Positions 18,213 to 26,662 of a DNA stretch of 64,000 nucleotides are shown here, piece after piece. Source of the stretch: Paenalcaligenes hominis_A. Lineage in GTDB: Bacteria; Pseudomonadota; Gammaproteobacteria; Burkholderiales; Burkholderiaceae_B. Position 1 is the stretch's first letter. Each line of letters begins with the position of its first letter. The position numbers and the translations under genes were made by a program. Location: the NCBI RefSeq assembly GCF_041359055.1, contig NZ_JBGJKZ010000002.1, positions 496,001 to 560,000 on the forward strand, in the 5' to 3' direction. The notes below the pieces were generated by a model that searched no databases, was not told the origin of the DNA, and saw only the letters and a program-made list of their open reading frames with translations.

Positions 18213-18973
18213 TCGGTAGTTTTACTAAAGCCCAACGCTTGTACTAGGTACGGCAAGGCGGTGGCAGCAGACTGACGTATATTATAATCGCTGACCTCAT
18301 CAATAGCACTTTCGTGCGGGTTAATTTGTATCACTTGCGCCCCTTTCTCTTTAGCCCAATAAGGAATTAATGCCGCAGGCTGCACCACCCCCGATGTGCC
18401 TACTGCAATCACTAAATCACAATTTTCTGCCGCATAAATAGCCGCACGCAAATCGGCTTCTATTAGGGGCTCACCAAACCAAACCACCCCTGGCCGCACC
18501 ATACCCTGACAGAGCGTACAAGCCGGAGGCGATAAACGGCTTCCTTCTGTAGCAGGCGTTGCCGTCGGATAAAGAGGATGAGGCGTTTTACAATCGATGC
18601 AATACGCTGTATGCAAATTACCATGCATATGAATTACGTTGTAGCTACCCGCACGCTCGTGTAAGTTGTCCACATTTTGTGTCACTATAGTTAATGGGTA
18701 ATGCGCCTGCCACTGTGCAATAGCAATATGCCCTGCATTGGGTGGCGCTAATTCCACACGAGCCCGACGCCACTCATACCAGCCCCAAACCAACTCAGGG
18801 TCTTTGGTAAATGCCTCGGCAGTTGCCAGCTCTTTGGGGTCATACTGTTGCCATAAACCGACTAAATCATCCCTAAATGTAGGGATACCACTTTCGGCTG
18901 ACATACCCGCACCACTAAATACCACAATTCGACGTGCTTGTTTAATCGTACTAATAATGGGTTCACTAATCAT
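18209..18973 (-). CDS. cobB: Sir2-family NAD-dependent protein deacylase
   Basis: This 254-residue class III sirtuin has the NAD-binding GAGMSAESGIPTFRD near residue 21, the catalytic segment TQNVDNLHERAG and the His in MHGNL near residue 117. Two zinc Cys pairs are visible (CIDC and CTLC). The GTSGVVQPAAL segment is present. Tyr and Arg of the E. coli-type desuccinylase motif appear as YEWRRARV near residue 66, which suggests desuccinylase/demalonylase activity. It is divergent from the fluoride channel gene, 68 bp away. Confidence 0.92.
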   Translation of the reverse strand: MISEPIISTIKQARRIVVFSGAGMSAESGIPTFRDDLVGLWQQYDPKELATAEAFTKDPELVWGWYEWRRARVELAPPNAGHIAIAQWQAHYPLTIVTQNVDNLHERAGSYNVIHMHGNLHTAYCIDCKTPHPLYPTATPATEGSRLSPPACTLCQGMVRPGVVWFGEPLIEADLRAAIYAAENCDLVIAVGTSGVVQPAALIPYWAKEKGAQVIQINPHESAIDEVSDYNIRQSAATALPYLVQALGFSKTTE

Positions 18974-19041
18974 GCTGATTCTCGTTATGATGTAAGCTAT
19001 TTAGGTATTACACATTTAAACAATAACAATAAGGGGGCAGG

Positions 19042-19425
19042 TTGCTAAATAGTGGCGTTCTTTTTGTCGCTCTAGGCGGAGCATGTGGTGCCGTTCTACG
19101 TTGGTTTATAGGCCTTAGCCTAAATCACCTTTCGCCCGTCTTAGCCATTGGCACCCTCACAGCAAACCTCGTGGGTGCTTTTTTAATGGGCTTAATTGTG
19201 GGCGCGCTGCATAAAGCCATTGCCGTATCACCTGCTTTGCAACTATTCATCATGACGGGATTTCTAGGTGGGCTTACCACCTTTTCGTCATTTACCTCTG
19301 AAAGCTTCACTTTGCTACATCAGGGCCAATATTTCTATTTTTTCCTTCATTTACTACTACATTTAGTAGGTAGTTTGTTGTGTTTTAGCCTTGGTTGGTT
19401 CATTTTTAAATCTTTTAGCTCATAG
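19042..19425 (+). CDS. crcB: Fluoride channel FluC/CrcB
   Basis: This 127-residue protein has four membrane segments and works as an antiparallel dimer that exports fluoride. GGACGAVLRW near the start, GTLTANLVGAFLMG and the sodium-site/pore segment GFLGGLTTFSSFTSE are canonical. The start is TTG at 19042, supported by AAGGGGG 5-11 bp upstream; no ATG is available. I see no fluoride riboswitch in the 68-bp leader. The next gene starts 9 bp downstream. Confidence 0.95.
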   Translation: MLNSGVLFVALGGACGAVLRWFIGLSLNHLSPVLAIGTLTANLVGAFLMGLIVGALHKAIAVSPALQLFIMTGFLGGLTTFSSFTSESFTLLHQGQYFYFFLHLLLHLVGSLLCFSLGWFIFKSFSS

Positions 19426-19434
19426 GTTTCCACG

Positions 19435-20424
19435 ATGTATGCCAAATTACGTCTTATTTTTGATAACTTCACGCTTATTTTAATAGGCGTAGTCATTGCT
19501 GCGACGGTGCTTCCCGCCGAAGGCAGCGGGGCCGTTTTTTTTGAGTGGCTGACCCGCTTTGCCATTGCATTACTTTTCTTTATGCACGGTGCCAAATTAT
19601 CTCGTGAAGCCATTATTGCGGGTATGACGCACTGGCGCTTACATATTTTGGTTTTTGGTTTTACGTTTATTATTTTCCCATTAATTGGATGGCTCTCTAA
19701 GCCTTTGCTTATTCCATTATTGGGCGTGCCTTTGACTATAGGTATGCTGTATTTATGTGCGCTACCTGGCACAGTGCAATCTGCTATTGCTTTTACCTCT
19801 ATCGCCAAGGGTAATATTCCAGCAGCCGTTTGTAGCGCCTCGGCTTCTAGCATTATCGGTATTGTAGCCACACCAGTGATTCTTAATATTATGCTAGATG
19901 CCAACGCCGGCACAGCAGGTATGGTCGATGCCATTATTGATATTAGCTTGCAGTTACTTTTACCTTTTGTAGTGGGTCATCTTTCCCGTCCGTTAACGGC
20001 CAATTTTATTACTCGCAACTCCAGCTGGTTAAAAAACGTAGACCAAAGCTCCATTTTATTAGTGGTGTACACCGCTTTTAGCTCCTCAGTCGTTAGCGGC
20101 CTATGGTCAGAGGTACCACCCAATGCGCTATTGGCTTTATTTGTGGTGTGTATGGTGTTGTTGCTTATTGTGCTATGGTTGACTCGTTTTTTAGCTCAGC
20201 GCCTAGGTTTTAATCGCGCTGATGAAATCACCATTATCTTTTGTGCTTCAAAGAAAAGCTTAGCCACTGGTGTGCCTATGGCCCAAGTCTTATTTAGTGG
20301 TGCTATGTTGGGGCCCGTCTTACTGCCTATTATGGTTTTCCATCAAATTCAATTGATGGCCTGTGCCATGATCGCAAACCAATATGCTCTTAAAGCATCC
20401 GATACCGAACCCTCATATAGTTAA
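19435..20424 (+). CDS. SBF-like (bile acid:sodium symporter fold) transporter
   Basis: This 329-residue inner-membrane protein has about ten hydrophobic segments and fits the SBF-like/YfeH group of the BASS superfamily. Typical segments are FFMHGAKLSREAI near residue 45, CALPGTVQSAIAFTS near residue 101 and CASKKSLATGVPMA near residue 274. The substrate is unknown. It follows crcB by 9 bp and a terminator ends the unit, so a two-gene operon is likely. Confidence 0.85.
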   Translation: MYAKLRLIFDNFTLILIGVVIAATVLPAEGSGAVFFEWLTRFAIALLFFMHGAKLSREAIIAGMTHWRLHILVFGFTFIIFPLIGWLSKPLLIPLLGVPLTIGMLYLCALPGTVQSAIAFTSIAKGNIPAAVCSASASSIIGIVATPVILNIMLDANAGTAGMVDAIIDISLQLLLPFVVGHLSRPLTANFITRNSSWLKNVDQSSILLVVYTAFSSSVVSGLWSEVPPNALLALFVVCMVLLLIVLWLTRFLAQRLGFNRADEITIIFCASKKSLATGVPMAQVLFSGAMLGPVLLPIMVFHQIQLMACAMIANQYALKASDTEPSYS

Positions 20425-20428
20425 TTTT

Positions 20429-20452
20429 TAGCCCTCGTATGAGGGCTTTTTC
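20429..20452 (+). terminator. Rho-independent terminator after the SBF-like gene
   Basis: AGCCCTC, loop GTAT, then GAGGGCT (20430-20447) is followed by TTTT. It lies between convergent genes. Confidence 0.78.
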
Positions 20453-20453
20453 A

Positions 20454-21257
20454 TTAACGCAAACGCTTTAAATACGCGGCTAGACTTGCTTGAGACAACT
20501 CGCCCATACGCACATCTACTACGTGACCTTGGGTAGTAATGAATAAGGTAGTAGGTAAGGCACGCCCTTGTATGCTGTGCAATAAGGTGGAGCTAATATC
20601 GCTTAGCACATGTTCTAGCTCAAGGTTTTGCGATTGTAAAAACTGTTCAATCACTTGCACGCTTTCCCCTTGATTCACAAAAACAAAATGTAAATCCGGG
20701 TTTTGCTTTTGTGCTTCTGCCATAACAGGCATTTCAGCACGGCATGGTGGACACCAGCTCGCCCATAAATTAAGCACCATGGGTTTATCGCTAAACTCTG
20801 CTAGGCTGACTAGCTGCCCTTGAAGCTGGGTAAGCGCTAGCTCGCTTGTATTTATTTGTTGTGGCGCAGGAAAAAAATGGGCAGCTAAACTAGCAGTAAG
20901 CACACTAAACACAAGACTAAAGCCAACTAGCTGTGCCATAGCACGACGTTGTGGTTTGTGTTTATATGCTTGATAAATTAATGCAATAAACAGCACGCTC
21001 AGGGCAGCAACCAAGTGAAAGCCTCCGTCTTGGATGCCAACTACCCCCCAGAGGTTGTACTTATAGTCATGCCAATACTGCGCCACAAAAACGGCTCTGC
21101 CCACCACCAATGCAGCCAGTACCATCCACCATAGGCGACGCTCTAGGTCAAGCTGATAACGCTTATCCAAATACGCGGCAAGCACAAACATAAAGATAGC
21201 GCTTAAAAAACCAACAGCCACCGTAGTGGAAAGCGCTAACGGCCCTATGCTGATCAT
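20454..21257 (-). CDS. Membrane-anchored TlpA-like thioredoxin with Lgt-like membrane domain
   Basis: This 267-residue protein has about four N-terminal membrane segments (residues 1-130), then a periplasmic TlpA/ResA-type thioredoxin domain. The redox site is WASWCPPCRAEMP near residue 168 and the cis-proline lies in GRALPTTLF. The membrane part carries GRAVFVAQYW and DGGFHL-like segments that resemble prolipoprotein diacylglyceryl transferase, but it lacks most of that enzyme and is probably not catalytic. The likely role is reduction of periplasmic disulfides. It starts 46 bp after trpF... stop-side spacing on the same strand suggests cotranscription with trpF. Confidence 0.82.
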   Translation of the reverse strand: MISIGPLALSTTVAVGFLSAIFMFVLAAYLDKRYQLDLERRLWWMVLAALVVGRAVFVAQYWHDYKYNLWGVVGIQDGGFHLVAALSVLFIALIYQAYKHKPQRRAMAQLVGFSLVFSVLTASLAAHFFPAPQQINTSELALTQLQGQLVSLAEFSDKPMVLNLWASWCPPCRAEMPVMAEAQKQNPDLHFVFVNQGESVQVIEQFLQSQNLELEHVLSDISSTLLHSIQGRALPTTLFITTQGHVVDVRMGELSQASLAAYLKRLR

Positions 21258-21303
21258 CGTCTCACCTTTTTTATTATTAAAAGTAATAAGACTAGCGTAA
21301 CCG

Positions 21304-21948
21304 TTAGAAGTTCAACGCTTGCATTAGTTGCTGCATTTTAGCGGCATTTTTAATACCTGGGCTGTCTTCGATAGCGCTACTAACGTCTATAGCATAGGGA
21401 TGAACCTGTGTAATTAACTGAGCAAGACGATCTGGCGCGACGCCGCCTGCCAAAACCATTTCAGGGTCATCTGCAGTACGATGGGCTACTACTTGCTCTA
21501 AGAGTCTCAAATCAAACTGCGTACCGCTGCCACCGTAGGCGGGTGAAAAACTGTCAAATAGCCAAGCCTGGGCGGTATCATAAAGACGACACTGCCTAAG
21601 GACCTGCTCTGCCGTTTCCAAGCCTGGCGCACCCACACGAAAAGCACGAATATACGGGTGTTGGAACGATTCACAATAAGCCCGACTTTCCTCGCCATGA
21701 AACTGCAACAGATCTGGTTTCATTATTTGAATAACTTGCTCTACAAAAGCAGGGCTTGCGTTCACAAACAGAGCCACACTTTGCACAAAAGCGGGTATCT
21801 GAGAACGCAAATGAGCCGCTTGCGCAATGGAAACATAACGCTTACTTTTTTGATAGAACACAAAGCCCAAGGCATCAGCCCCGGCTTGCACGGCCGCTTT
21901 AATGTCTTGGGAACGGGTAAAGCCACACATCTTTACTCGAGTACGCAT
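21304..21948 (-). CDS. trpF: Phosphoribosylanthranilate isomerase
   Basis: This 214-residue TIM-barrel enzyme catalyses the third step of tryptophan synthesis. The start MRTRVKMCGFTR contains the catalytic Cys (about residue 8), and LLQFHGEES, LFDSFSPAYGGSGTQFD and LAGGV are family segments. The ATG at 21948 has AGAGGTGACT before it, which fits better than the frame opening at 21966. A strong terminator hairpin ends about 20 bp upstream, so no separate promoter fits between them. trpB does not follow, although it commonly does in this order. Confidence 0.94.
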   Translation of the reverse strand: MRTRVKMCGFTRSQDIKAAVQAGADALGFVFYQKSKRYVSIAQAAHLRSQIPAFVQSVALFVNASPAFVEQVIQIMKPDLLQFHGEESRAYCESFQHPYIRAFRVGAPGLETAEQVLRQCRLYDTAQAWLFDSFSPAYGGSGTQFDLRLLEQVVAHRTADDPEMVLAGGVAPDRLAQLITQVHPYAIDVSSAIEDSPGIKNAAKMQQLMQALNF

Positions 21949-21965
21949 AGTCACCTCTATGAACA

Positions 21966-21996
21966 ATTAAAAACAGGCTGGGATACCAGCCTGTTT
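21966..21996 (-). terminator. Rho-independent terminator between dctM and trpF
   Basis: Reading the minus strand, AAACAGGCTGG, a 4-nt loop and CCAGCCTGTTT form a perfect 11-bp stem, followed by TTTAATTG. It ends the TRAP operon immediately upstream of the trpF ribosome binding site. Confidence 0.87.
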
Positions 21997-22013
21997 AGCA
22001 TCAGACAGCCATG

Positions 22014-23681
22014 TTATTGGAATGGATTACTGTCACCATATCCATAACCATCATCCCCATACATACTTTCTGTGCCGAACTGCACTTCGGATGGATCAAT
22101 TTGGCTTTCTGCTGCTTTGTAATGCGTGACCATTTGGGGGAATGCCAAGACGGCAGCAACCATAATTAGCTGAATCACAATAAAAGGTACCGAGCCCCAA
22201 TAGATATCCCCTGTAGTGACCCGACGGATAGGCTTGCCTGTTACGTGATCCACGTAGTCTTCTTTAGCCGCTACTGAGCGTAAGAAGAACAAGGCAAAAC
22301 CAAACGGTGGGTGCATGAACGAAGTCTGCATATTGACCGCTAACAATACCCCAAACCAAATCAGATCAATTCCCATTTTATCGGCAACTGGCCCAAGCAA
22401 TGGCACGATAATAAATGCTAGCTCGAAGAAATCCAAAAAGAACGCTAGGACAAAGGTCAAAATACTGACAGCAATCAGAAAACCGAGCTCCCCACCTGGT
22501 AAATCAATAAGCAGGCTTTCCACCCATAAGTCGCCATTAATGCCACGGAAACTTAAACTAAATATCGTTGAGCCCACCAAAATAAAGACCACAAAACACG
22601 ATAAACGCGTAGTGGAGCTCATGGCTTGTTTGAGTTGAGTAAAAGAGAGTCTACGGCGTGAGACTGCCATAATAATAGCGCCCACAGCCCCCATCGCCCC
22701 GCCCTCTGTAGGAGTAGCCACCCCGATAAAAATTGTGCCTAGTACCAAGAAAATAAGGAACAGTGGTGGAATCATCACAAACGTAACGCGCTCGGCAATT
22801 TTAGAAAGCAAACCAAGCTTAAACGCTTTATTTACCAAGGCAACAAATAAAGCAACCCCACCCCAAATCAGAAGACCTATGACAATTAATTCGTCGATGG
22901 GCGCACTAAGATGGGTTTCAAAATAGTACTCTGTTCCAAAAAATGCCATTAGCGCGGCTATTAGGGTAAGGACCACTAAAGACTTCAGGCCACGGCTGCC
23001 ATCGGGCTCTACATATATTCTGGCCTCGGGAGGCAAAGCCGGCGCACTTTTGGGTTTAAGAATGGAAAGTATGACTACGTAACCAATATAGGCCAACGTC
23101 AAAACCAAACCCGGCACAATTGCACCACGATACATATCACCTATAGATCGCCCTAGCTGATCGGCCAAAATAATAAGCACAATGGAAGGCGGAATAATCT
23201 GTGACAAAGTGCCGGATGCTGCAATCACACCGGTTGCTAGGCGGCGGTCATAGCCATAACGCAGCATAATGGGCAAAGAAATTAACCCCATGGATATCAC
23301 AGAAGCAGAAATAACCCCTGTGGTCGCAGCTAACATGGCACCCACAAATACCACCGCAATGGCTAAGCCCCCACGAACTGGGCCAAATAACTGACCAATA
23401 GTATCAAGTAAGTCCTCGGCCATGCCCGAACGCTCGAGAATTAAACCCATGAGCGTAAAAAACGGAACGGCAAGCAAGGTATCGTTAGCGACAATACCGA
23501 AAATGCGTTGGGGCAATGCTTGGAACAAGGCCGGTTGCATGAGGTTTAACTCGATGGCAACCAAACCATACAAAATACCTGTAGCAGCTAAGGTAAAAGC
23601 CACCGGAAAACCTAAAAGCAAAAAGACAATTAGGTTAAAGAACATAATTGGTGCCAAATTAGCAATAATGAAATCCATCAT
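22014..23681 (-). CDS. dctM: TRAP transporter large permease (DctM, COG4664 type)
   Basis: This 555-residue inner-membrane protein is the ion-coupled translocation subunit of a TRAP transporter. Family segments include GFPVAFTLAATG, VPFFTLMGLILERSGMAEDLL and SGTLSQIIPPSIVLIILAD. It is about 120 residues longer than classical DctM. Extra membrane sequence around residues 215-290 and a hydrophilic tail ending in a Gly/Tyr/Asp-rich stretch are typical of the mannitol/chloroaromatic-type large subunit. Substrate is unknown. It overlaps the small subunit by 4 bp (ATGA). Confidence 0.92.
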   Translation of the reverse strand: MMDFIIANLAPIMFFNLIVFLLLGFPVAFTLAATGILYGLVAIELNLMQPALFQALPQRIFGIVANDTLLAVPFFTLMGLILERSGMAEDLLDTIGQLFGPVRGGLAIAVVFVGAMLAATTGVISASVISMGLISLPIMLRYGYDRRLATGVIAASGTLSQIIPPSIVLIILADQLGRSIGDMYRGAIVPGLVLTLAYIGYVVILSILKPKSAPALPPEARIYVEPDGSRGLKSLVVLTLIAALMAFFGTEYYFETHLSAPIDELIVIGLLIWGGVALFVALVNKAFKLGLLSKIAERVTFVMIPPLFLIFLVLGTIFIGVATPTEGGAMGAVGAIIMAVSRRRLSFTQLKQAMSSTTRLSCFVVFILVGSTIFSLSFRGINGDLWVESLLIDLPGGELGFLIAVSILTFVLAFFLDFFELAFIIVPLLGPVADKMGIDLIWFGVLLAVNMQTSFMHPPFGFALFFLRSVAAKEDYVDHVTGKPIRRVTTGDIYWGSVPFIVIQLIMVAAVLAFPQMVTHYKAAESQIDPSEVQFGTESMYGDDGYGYGDSNPFQ

Positions 23682-24313
23682 GCGTCTCCTTGTTGAGCAC
23701 GCTGACGGTTTTGCTCTAGTGTTTCTTCCGCAATTATCATCATTTCCTCGGTGCTACTGCCCTCTGTTTTTTGTAATGCATCTGCATCCGACAAAGGATC
23801 GTTACAGCGCCCCATTAAAAAACCCACACTTCGAATTAAGTGGGAAATACCCGCTAAAATTAATAAGCCAAAACCCACAGGGATTAATAACTTTACAGGC
23901 CAACGGATTAAGCCCCCTGTGTTCGATGACTGCTCAAGCAATACATACGATTTATAAAAATAAGGCAGAGAAAGCCAAAACACCAAACCACAAGCAGGCA
24001 ATAGAAAAAGAACCACACCTATAATTTCTATGTATATCTGGGTTTTACGACTGAAACGCTGTGCCAATACATCGACCCGCACATGTTCATTGCGCAAAAA
24101 TGTATAACCCGCCGCCAGCAGAAAAATGGCACCGAATAAATACCACTGCAGCTCTAGCCAAGCATTAGAGCTAACACTGAATACTTTACGAACCACTGCA
24201 TTGACCGCACTCACGACCACTACGATGAGCGTGAGCCAAGCCACAGCCCCACCGACCGTTTTATTAAGCCGGTCTATCCATGAAGATATTTTCAATAAAA
24301 AAGACATAAGCAT
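23678..24313 (-). CDS. dctQ: TRAP transporter small permease (DctQ)
   Basis: This 211-residue protein has four membrane segments and is the small subunit partner of the TRAP large permease. WLTLIVVVVSAVNAVVRK, NAWLELQWYLFGAIFLLAAGYT and RVDVLAQRFSRKTQIYIE are family-like. The C-terminal 45 residues are polar and acidic. An alternative ATG lies two codons in (24307). No gene for the periplasmic solute-binding protein is present in the window, so the pair is an orphan here. Confidence 0.88.
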   Translation of the reverse strand: MLMSFLLKISSWIDRLNKTVGGAVAWLTLIVVVVSAVNAVVRKVFSVSSNAWLELQWYLFGAIFLLAAGYTFLRNEHVRVDVLAQRFSRKTQIYIEIIGVVLFLLPACGLVFWLSLPYFYKSYVLLEQSSNTGGLIRWPVKLLIPVGFGLLILAGISHLIRSVGFLMGRCNDPLSDADALQKTEGSSTEEMMIIAEETLEQNRQRAQQGDA

Positions 24314-24373
24314 TTATGTAACTAAAGGGGATTCGTAATAGATAGATGTCACGCGCACCGAGGCACAACTATA

Positions 24374-24412
24374 CTACAGGCACAAACCTGTGAAATTGTG
24401 AAACAGATTCAC
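24374..24412 (-). promoter_or_regulatory. Possible dctQ promoter/operator region
   Basis: In the 100-bp gap between truA and dctQ the minus strand shows two TTCACA words followed by an inverted repeat ACAGG-N6-CCTGT (24374-24389) and then TAGTATAGT. This could be a promoter with an overlapping operator. It is weak evidence from base patterns only. Confidence 0.3.
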
Positions 24413-24413
24413 G

Positions 24414-25235
24414 TTAAAAGCCATTCCAATTTATACCTAGATGACGTAGCGCTAGCTCGGCAGAGCTTGAGCTAGGCAAAGCAAACTCCTGATCATAATC
24501 CACACCGGCCAGATACAGACCATCAGCAGCAAAAGTAGGTGCCGCCCGTTTACGGTCTTTATGCAGCAAAAGCTCATCAACCCAAGTAGAAGGCTGCCGC
24601 CCCATTCCTATATAGACCAATGCCCCCATTACATTACGGATCATGTGATGTAAAAAAGCATTGGCCTCGAACTCGAATACAAACCACGGTGCATGGTGAT
24701 GAATAACTAACTGCATTAAGGTGCGAACAGGACTTGCGGCTTGGCATTCTGCTGAACGAAAAGCGCTAAAATCATGCGTACCCAATAAGCGTTGTGCTGC
24801 GTCTTGCATTGCTGCGTAATCCAGCGGCTGAAAAACCCAACCCACACGTTGGTGCACTAGAGGCGAACGCACACGCTCATTACGTAACACATACACGTAT
24901 CGTCGTCGTTGCGCCGAAAAGCGCGCATGAAAATGATTAGGAACGGTTTGCGCCCACTGCACAGAGATACTGGCTGGTAATAAGGCATTCAACCCACGTA
25001 CCCACGATTCAGGCGCACGCTTTGCATGAGTATCCAGATGCACCACCTGGTTTAAGGCGTGAACCCCTGCATCAGTACGACCAGCACAAATAGTACTAAG
25101 CGGATGCGCTAAAAACTGCTGTAAAGCTTTTTCAATTTGATCTTGTACGGTGCGACCAGATGGTTGGGTTTGCCAACCGTGCCACATTGAGCCGTCATAA
25201 CAAAGACCCAAGGCCATGCGTTGAACTGCTACCAC
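24414..25235 (-). CDS. truA: tRNA pseudouridine(38-40) synthase
   Basis: This 273-residue enzyme modifies uridines 38-40 in the anticodon arm. The catalytic Asp lies in CAGRTDAGVHALNQ near residue 57; FHARFSAQRRRYVYVL and FLHHMIRNVMGALVYIG follow. The GTG at 25235 directly abuts the fimV stop and has AGGGA in front of it. The ATG at 25217 gives the family-like start MALGLCYDGS but lacks a Shine-Dalgarno. Confidence 0.95.
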   Translation of the reverse strand: MVAVQRMALGLCYDGSMWHGWQTQPSGRTVQDQIEKALQQFLAHPLSTICAGRTDAGVHALNQVVHLDTHAKRAPESWVRGLNALLPASISVQWAQTVPNHFHARFSAQRRRYVYVLRNERVRSPLVHQRVGWVFQPLDYAAMQDAAQRLLGTHDFSAFRSAECQAASPVRTLMQLVIHHHAPWFVFEFEANAFLHHMIRNVMGALVYIGMGRQPSTWVDELLLHKDRKRAAPTFAADGLYLAGVDYDQEFALPSSSSAELALRHLGINWNGF

Positions 25236-26660
25236 TTATTTTATTTCCCTAAACTCAACGTCATCCGGATGAGGTACGTCACTTTCTGTATTTTTATCGA
25301 GTTTTTCACGCATGCGCACGGTGCTAGGAGAGAGCTCATCCACCACATCTAACCGACTTGTATTGGAACGACGTAAAAACCAAGCAATAGCTAGGGCAAC
25401 CAATACCAATAAAGCAATAGCGGCTACCCACATAGAAGATAACCAGCCTGAAGCGGCTTGGGCTGCAGTGGTTTCACCATCGACAGGACTAGCCTGCGCC
25501 GAACCCGTTTGTGCTGCACTTGTGTCTGCCGCACTTGGGTCTGCTGCACTTGTGTCTGCTGGCAAGGTGGAAGCAGAGGTATCAACCTCTGTAGAGGCCA
25601 CTTGTGATGTATCTGTTGCGGTAGTAGTTGGTGTGGGTTCTTTTTTGACAGACGGCTCCGAATCGGTAGCACTTTCAAGTAGGGCTAAACGCTCGGCGTT
25701 ATACGCTAATTCTTGGGCTGTAGCCGCTTTCTGATCGGCTTGGATGGTCTTGGCATCATCCGTGGCTAGTTGCAAACGGTCCGTTTGGCTTTCTGGCGCG
25801 GATACCTCGGAAACCACAGGCGCTGACTGCCCCGCTGTCATCATGGGCTCAACCGGCAAACCTTGAGCTAAACGCTGGCGATAATCATCAAACCACTGCA
25901 GATGCGTTTGGTAAAGCTGATTTGCTTTCTGTGGAGATACTGCGGCGATCTGCTGAGCATCTGGAATATTTAAGGTGGCCCCCGCCCGTAATAAATTTAA
26001 ATTGCCATGTATAAAAGCACGAGGGTTGGCCTCGAGCACAGCCACCATGAACTGCTGCTCAGAATAGGCGTTAGAACGATAATGACGCGCAATACGTGAC
26101 AAGCTTTGACCTGAGCGTACGCTATAGGTGGACTCAGTAGAGGCAGTCGTGTTTGACGCTTCTGATACGGAAGCAGTTGTAGTTACAGCAGTAGATGGGC
26201 TTGGTGTTACAGAAGCAGCACGTGCTTGCGCCAAAGCCACTGGTGTTGGCTGAGGTGCCTGTAATACGCTGACTTGATGACGCTGTGTGGAAACATCGCT
26301 TTGAATATCGACAAGCACATCAATAACAGTGGCTGTAGTGCTTTGAGAGGACTCCAAAAACAGCTGCACAGTATTTGGCTGTGATGCTGTTACGGTTTTT
26401 ACTCTAAAAGTAGATAGATCTACAGGTGCGGACAGACCCGCTTCGTGCCAAGCAGCGCTTGGTGCAATACGCGCTGTGAGACTGGCCTGTTCGGCTGGGC
26501 TAACGTCTTTAATTAAAACAGAAAGACGCAATGGCTGATGCGGTAAAGAGATCACTCGTGAGTGACCTAATACCGCAGCCTGCGTGCTAAGTGCACATAA
26601 CACTGCCGCCGCACCTGCACTCCAGTAAATAGCCCATGTTGGGCGACAGTGTGTGGGCAT
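25236..26660 (-). CDS. fimV: FimV-like peptidoglycan-binding protein, short form
   Basis: This 474-residue envelope protein has a signal sequence (about residues 1-29), the FimV N-terminal region (SRVISLPHQPLRLSVLI) and a LysM-type domain (about 178-235, SVRSGQSLSRIARHYRS). An Ala/Thr/Ser-rich linker and one membrane segment (about 410-430) follow. FimV organises polar type IV pili and twitching in Pseudomonas. It is far shorter than that protein, and the tail after the membrane segment is only about 45 residues, so the cytoplasmic TPR part is missing. A 15-nt tandem repeat lies in the linker. Confidence 0.8.
   Translation of the reverse strand: MPTHCRPTWAIYWSAGAAAVLCALSTQAAVLGHSRVISLPHQPLRLSVLIKDVSPAEQASLTARIAPSAAWHEAGLSAPVDLSTFRVKTVTASQPNTVQLFLESSQSTTATVIDVLVDIQSDVSTQRHQVSVLQAPQPTPVALAQARAASVTPSPSTAVTTTASVSEASNTTASTESTYSVRSGQSLSRIARHYRSNAYSEQQFMVAVLEANPRAFIHGNLNLLRAGATLNIPDAQQIAAVSPQKANQLYQTHLQWFDDYRQRLAQGLPVEPMMTAGQSAPVVSEVSAPESQTDRLQLATDDAKTIQADQKAATAQELAYNAERLALLESATDSEPSVKKEPTPTTTATDTSQVASTEVDTSASTLPADTSAADPSAADTSAAQTGSAQASPVDGETTAAQAASGWLSSMWVAAIALLVLVALAIAWFLRRSNTSRLDVVDELSPSTVRMREKLDKNTESDVPHPDDVEFREIK
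25512..25556. repeat. 15-nt tandem repeat inside fimV
   Basis: Three head-to-tail copies of TGCTGCACTTGTGTC (the middle copy differs at two positions) encode ADTSA/ADPSA/ADTSA in the FimV linker. Because the unit is a multiple of three, copy-number change would keep the frame. Confidence 0.85.
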
Positions 26661-26662
26661 GG

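Noticed and set aside
18974..19041. A fluoride riboswitch ahead of crcB
   Set aside because: The 68-bp leader lacks the conserved pseudoknot sequence and is too short to hold the full motif plus an expression platform.
25312..25734. A 140-residue plus-strand frame opposite fimV
   Set aside because: Its Ala/Val-rich composition follows from the repeat and Ala/Thr-rich coding of fimV on the other strand.
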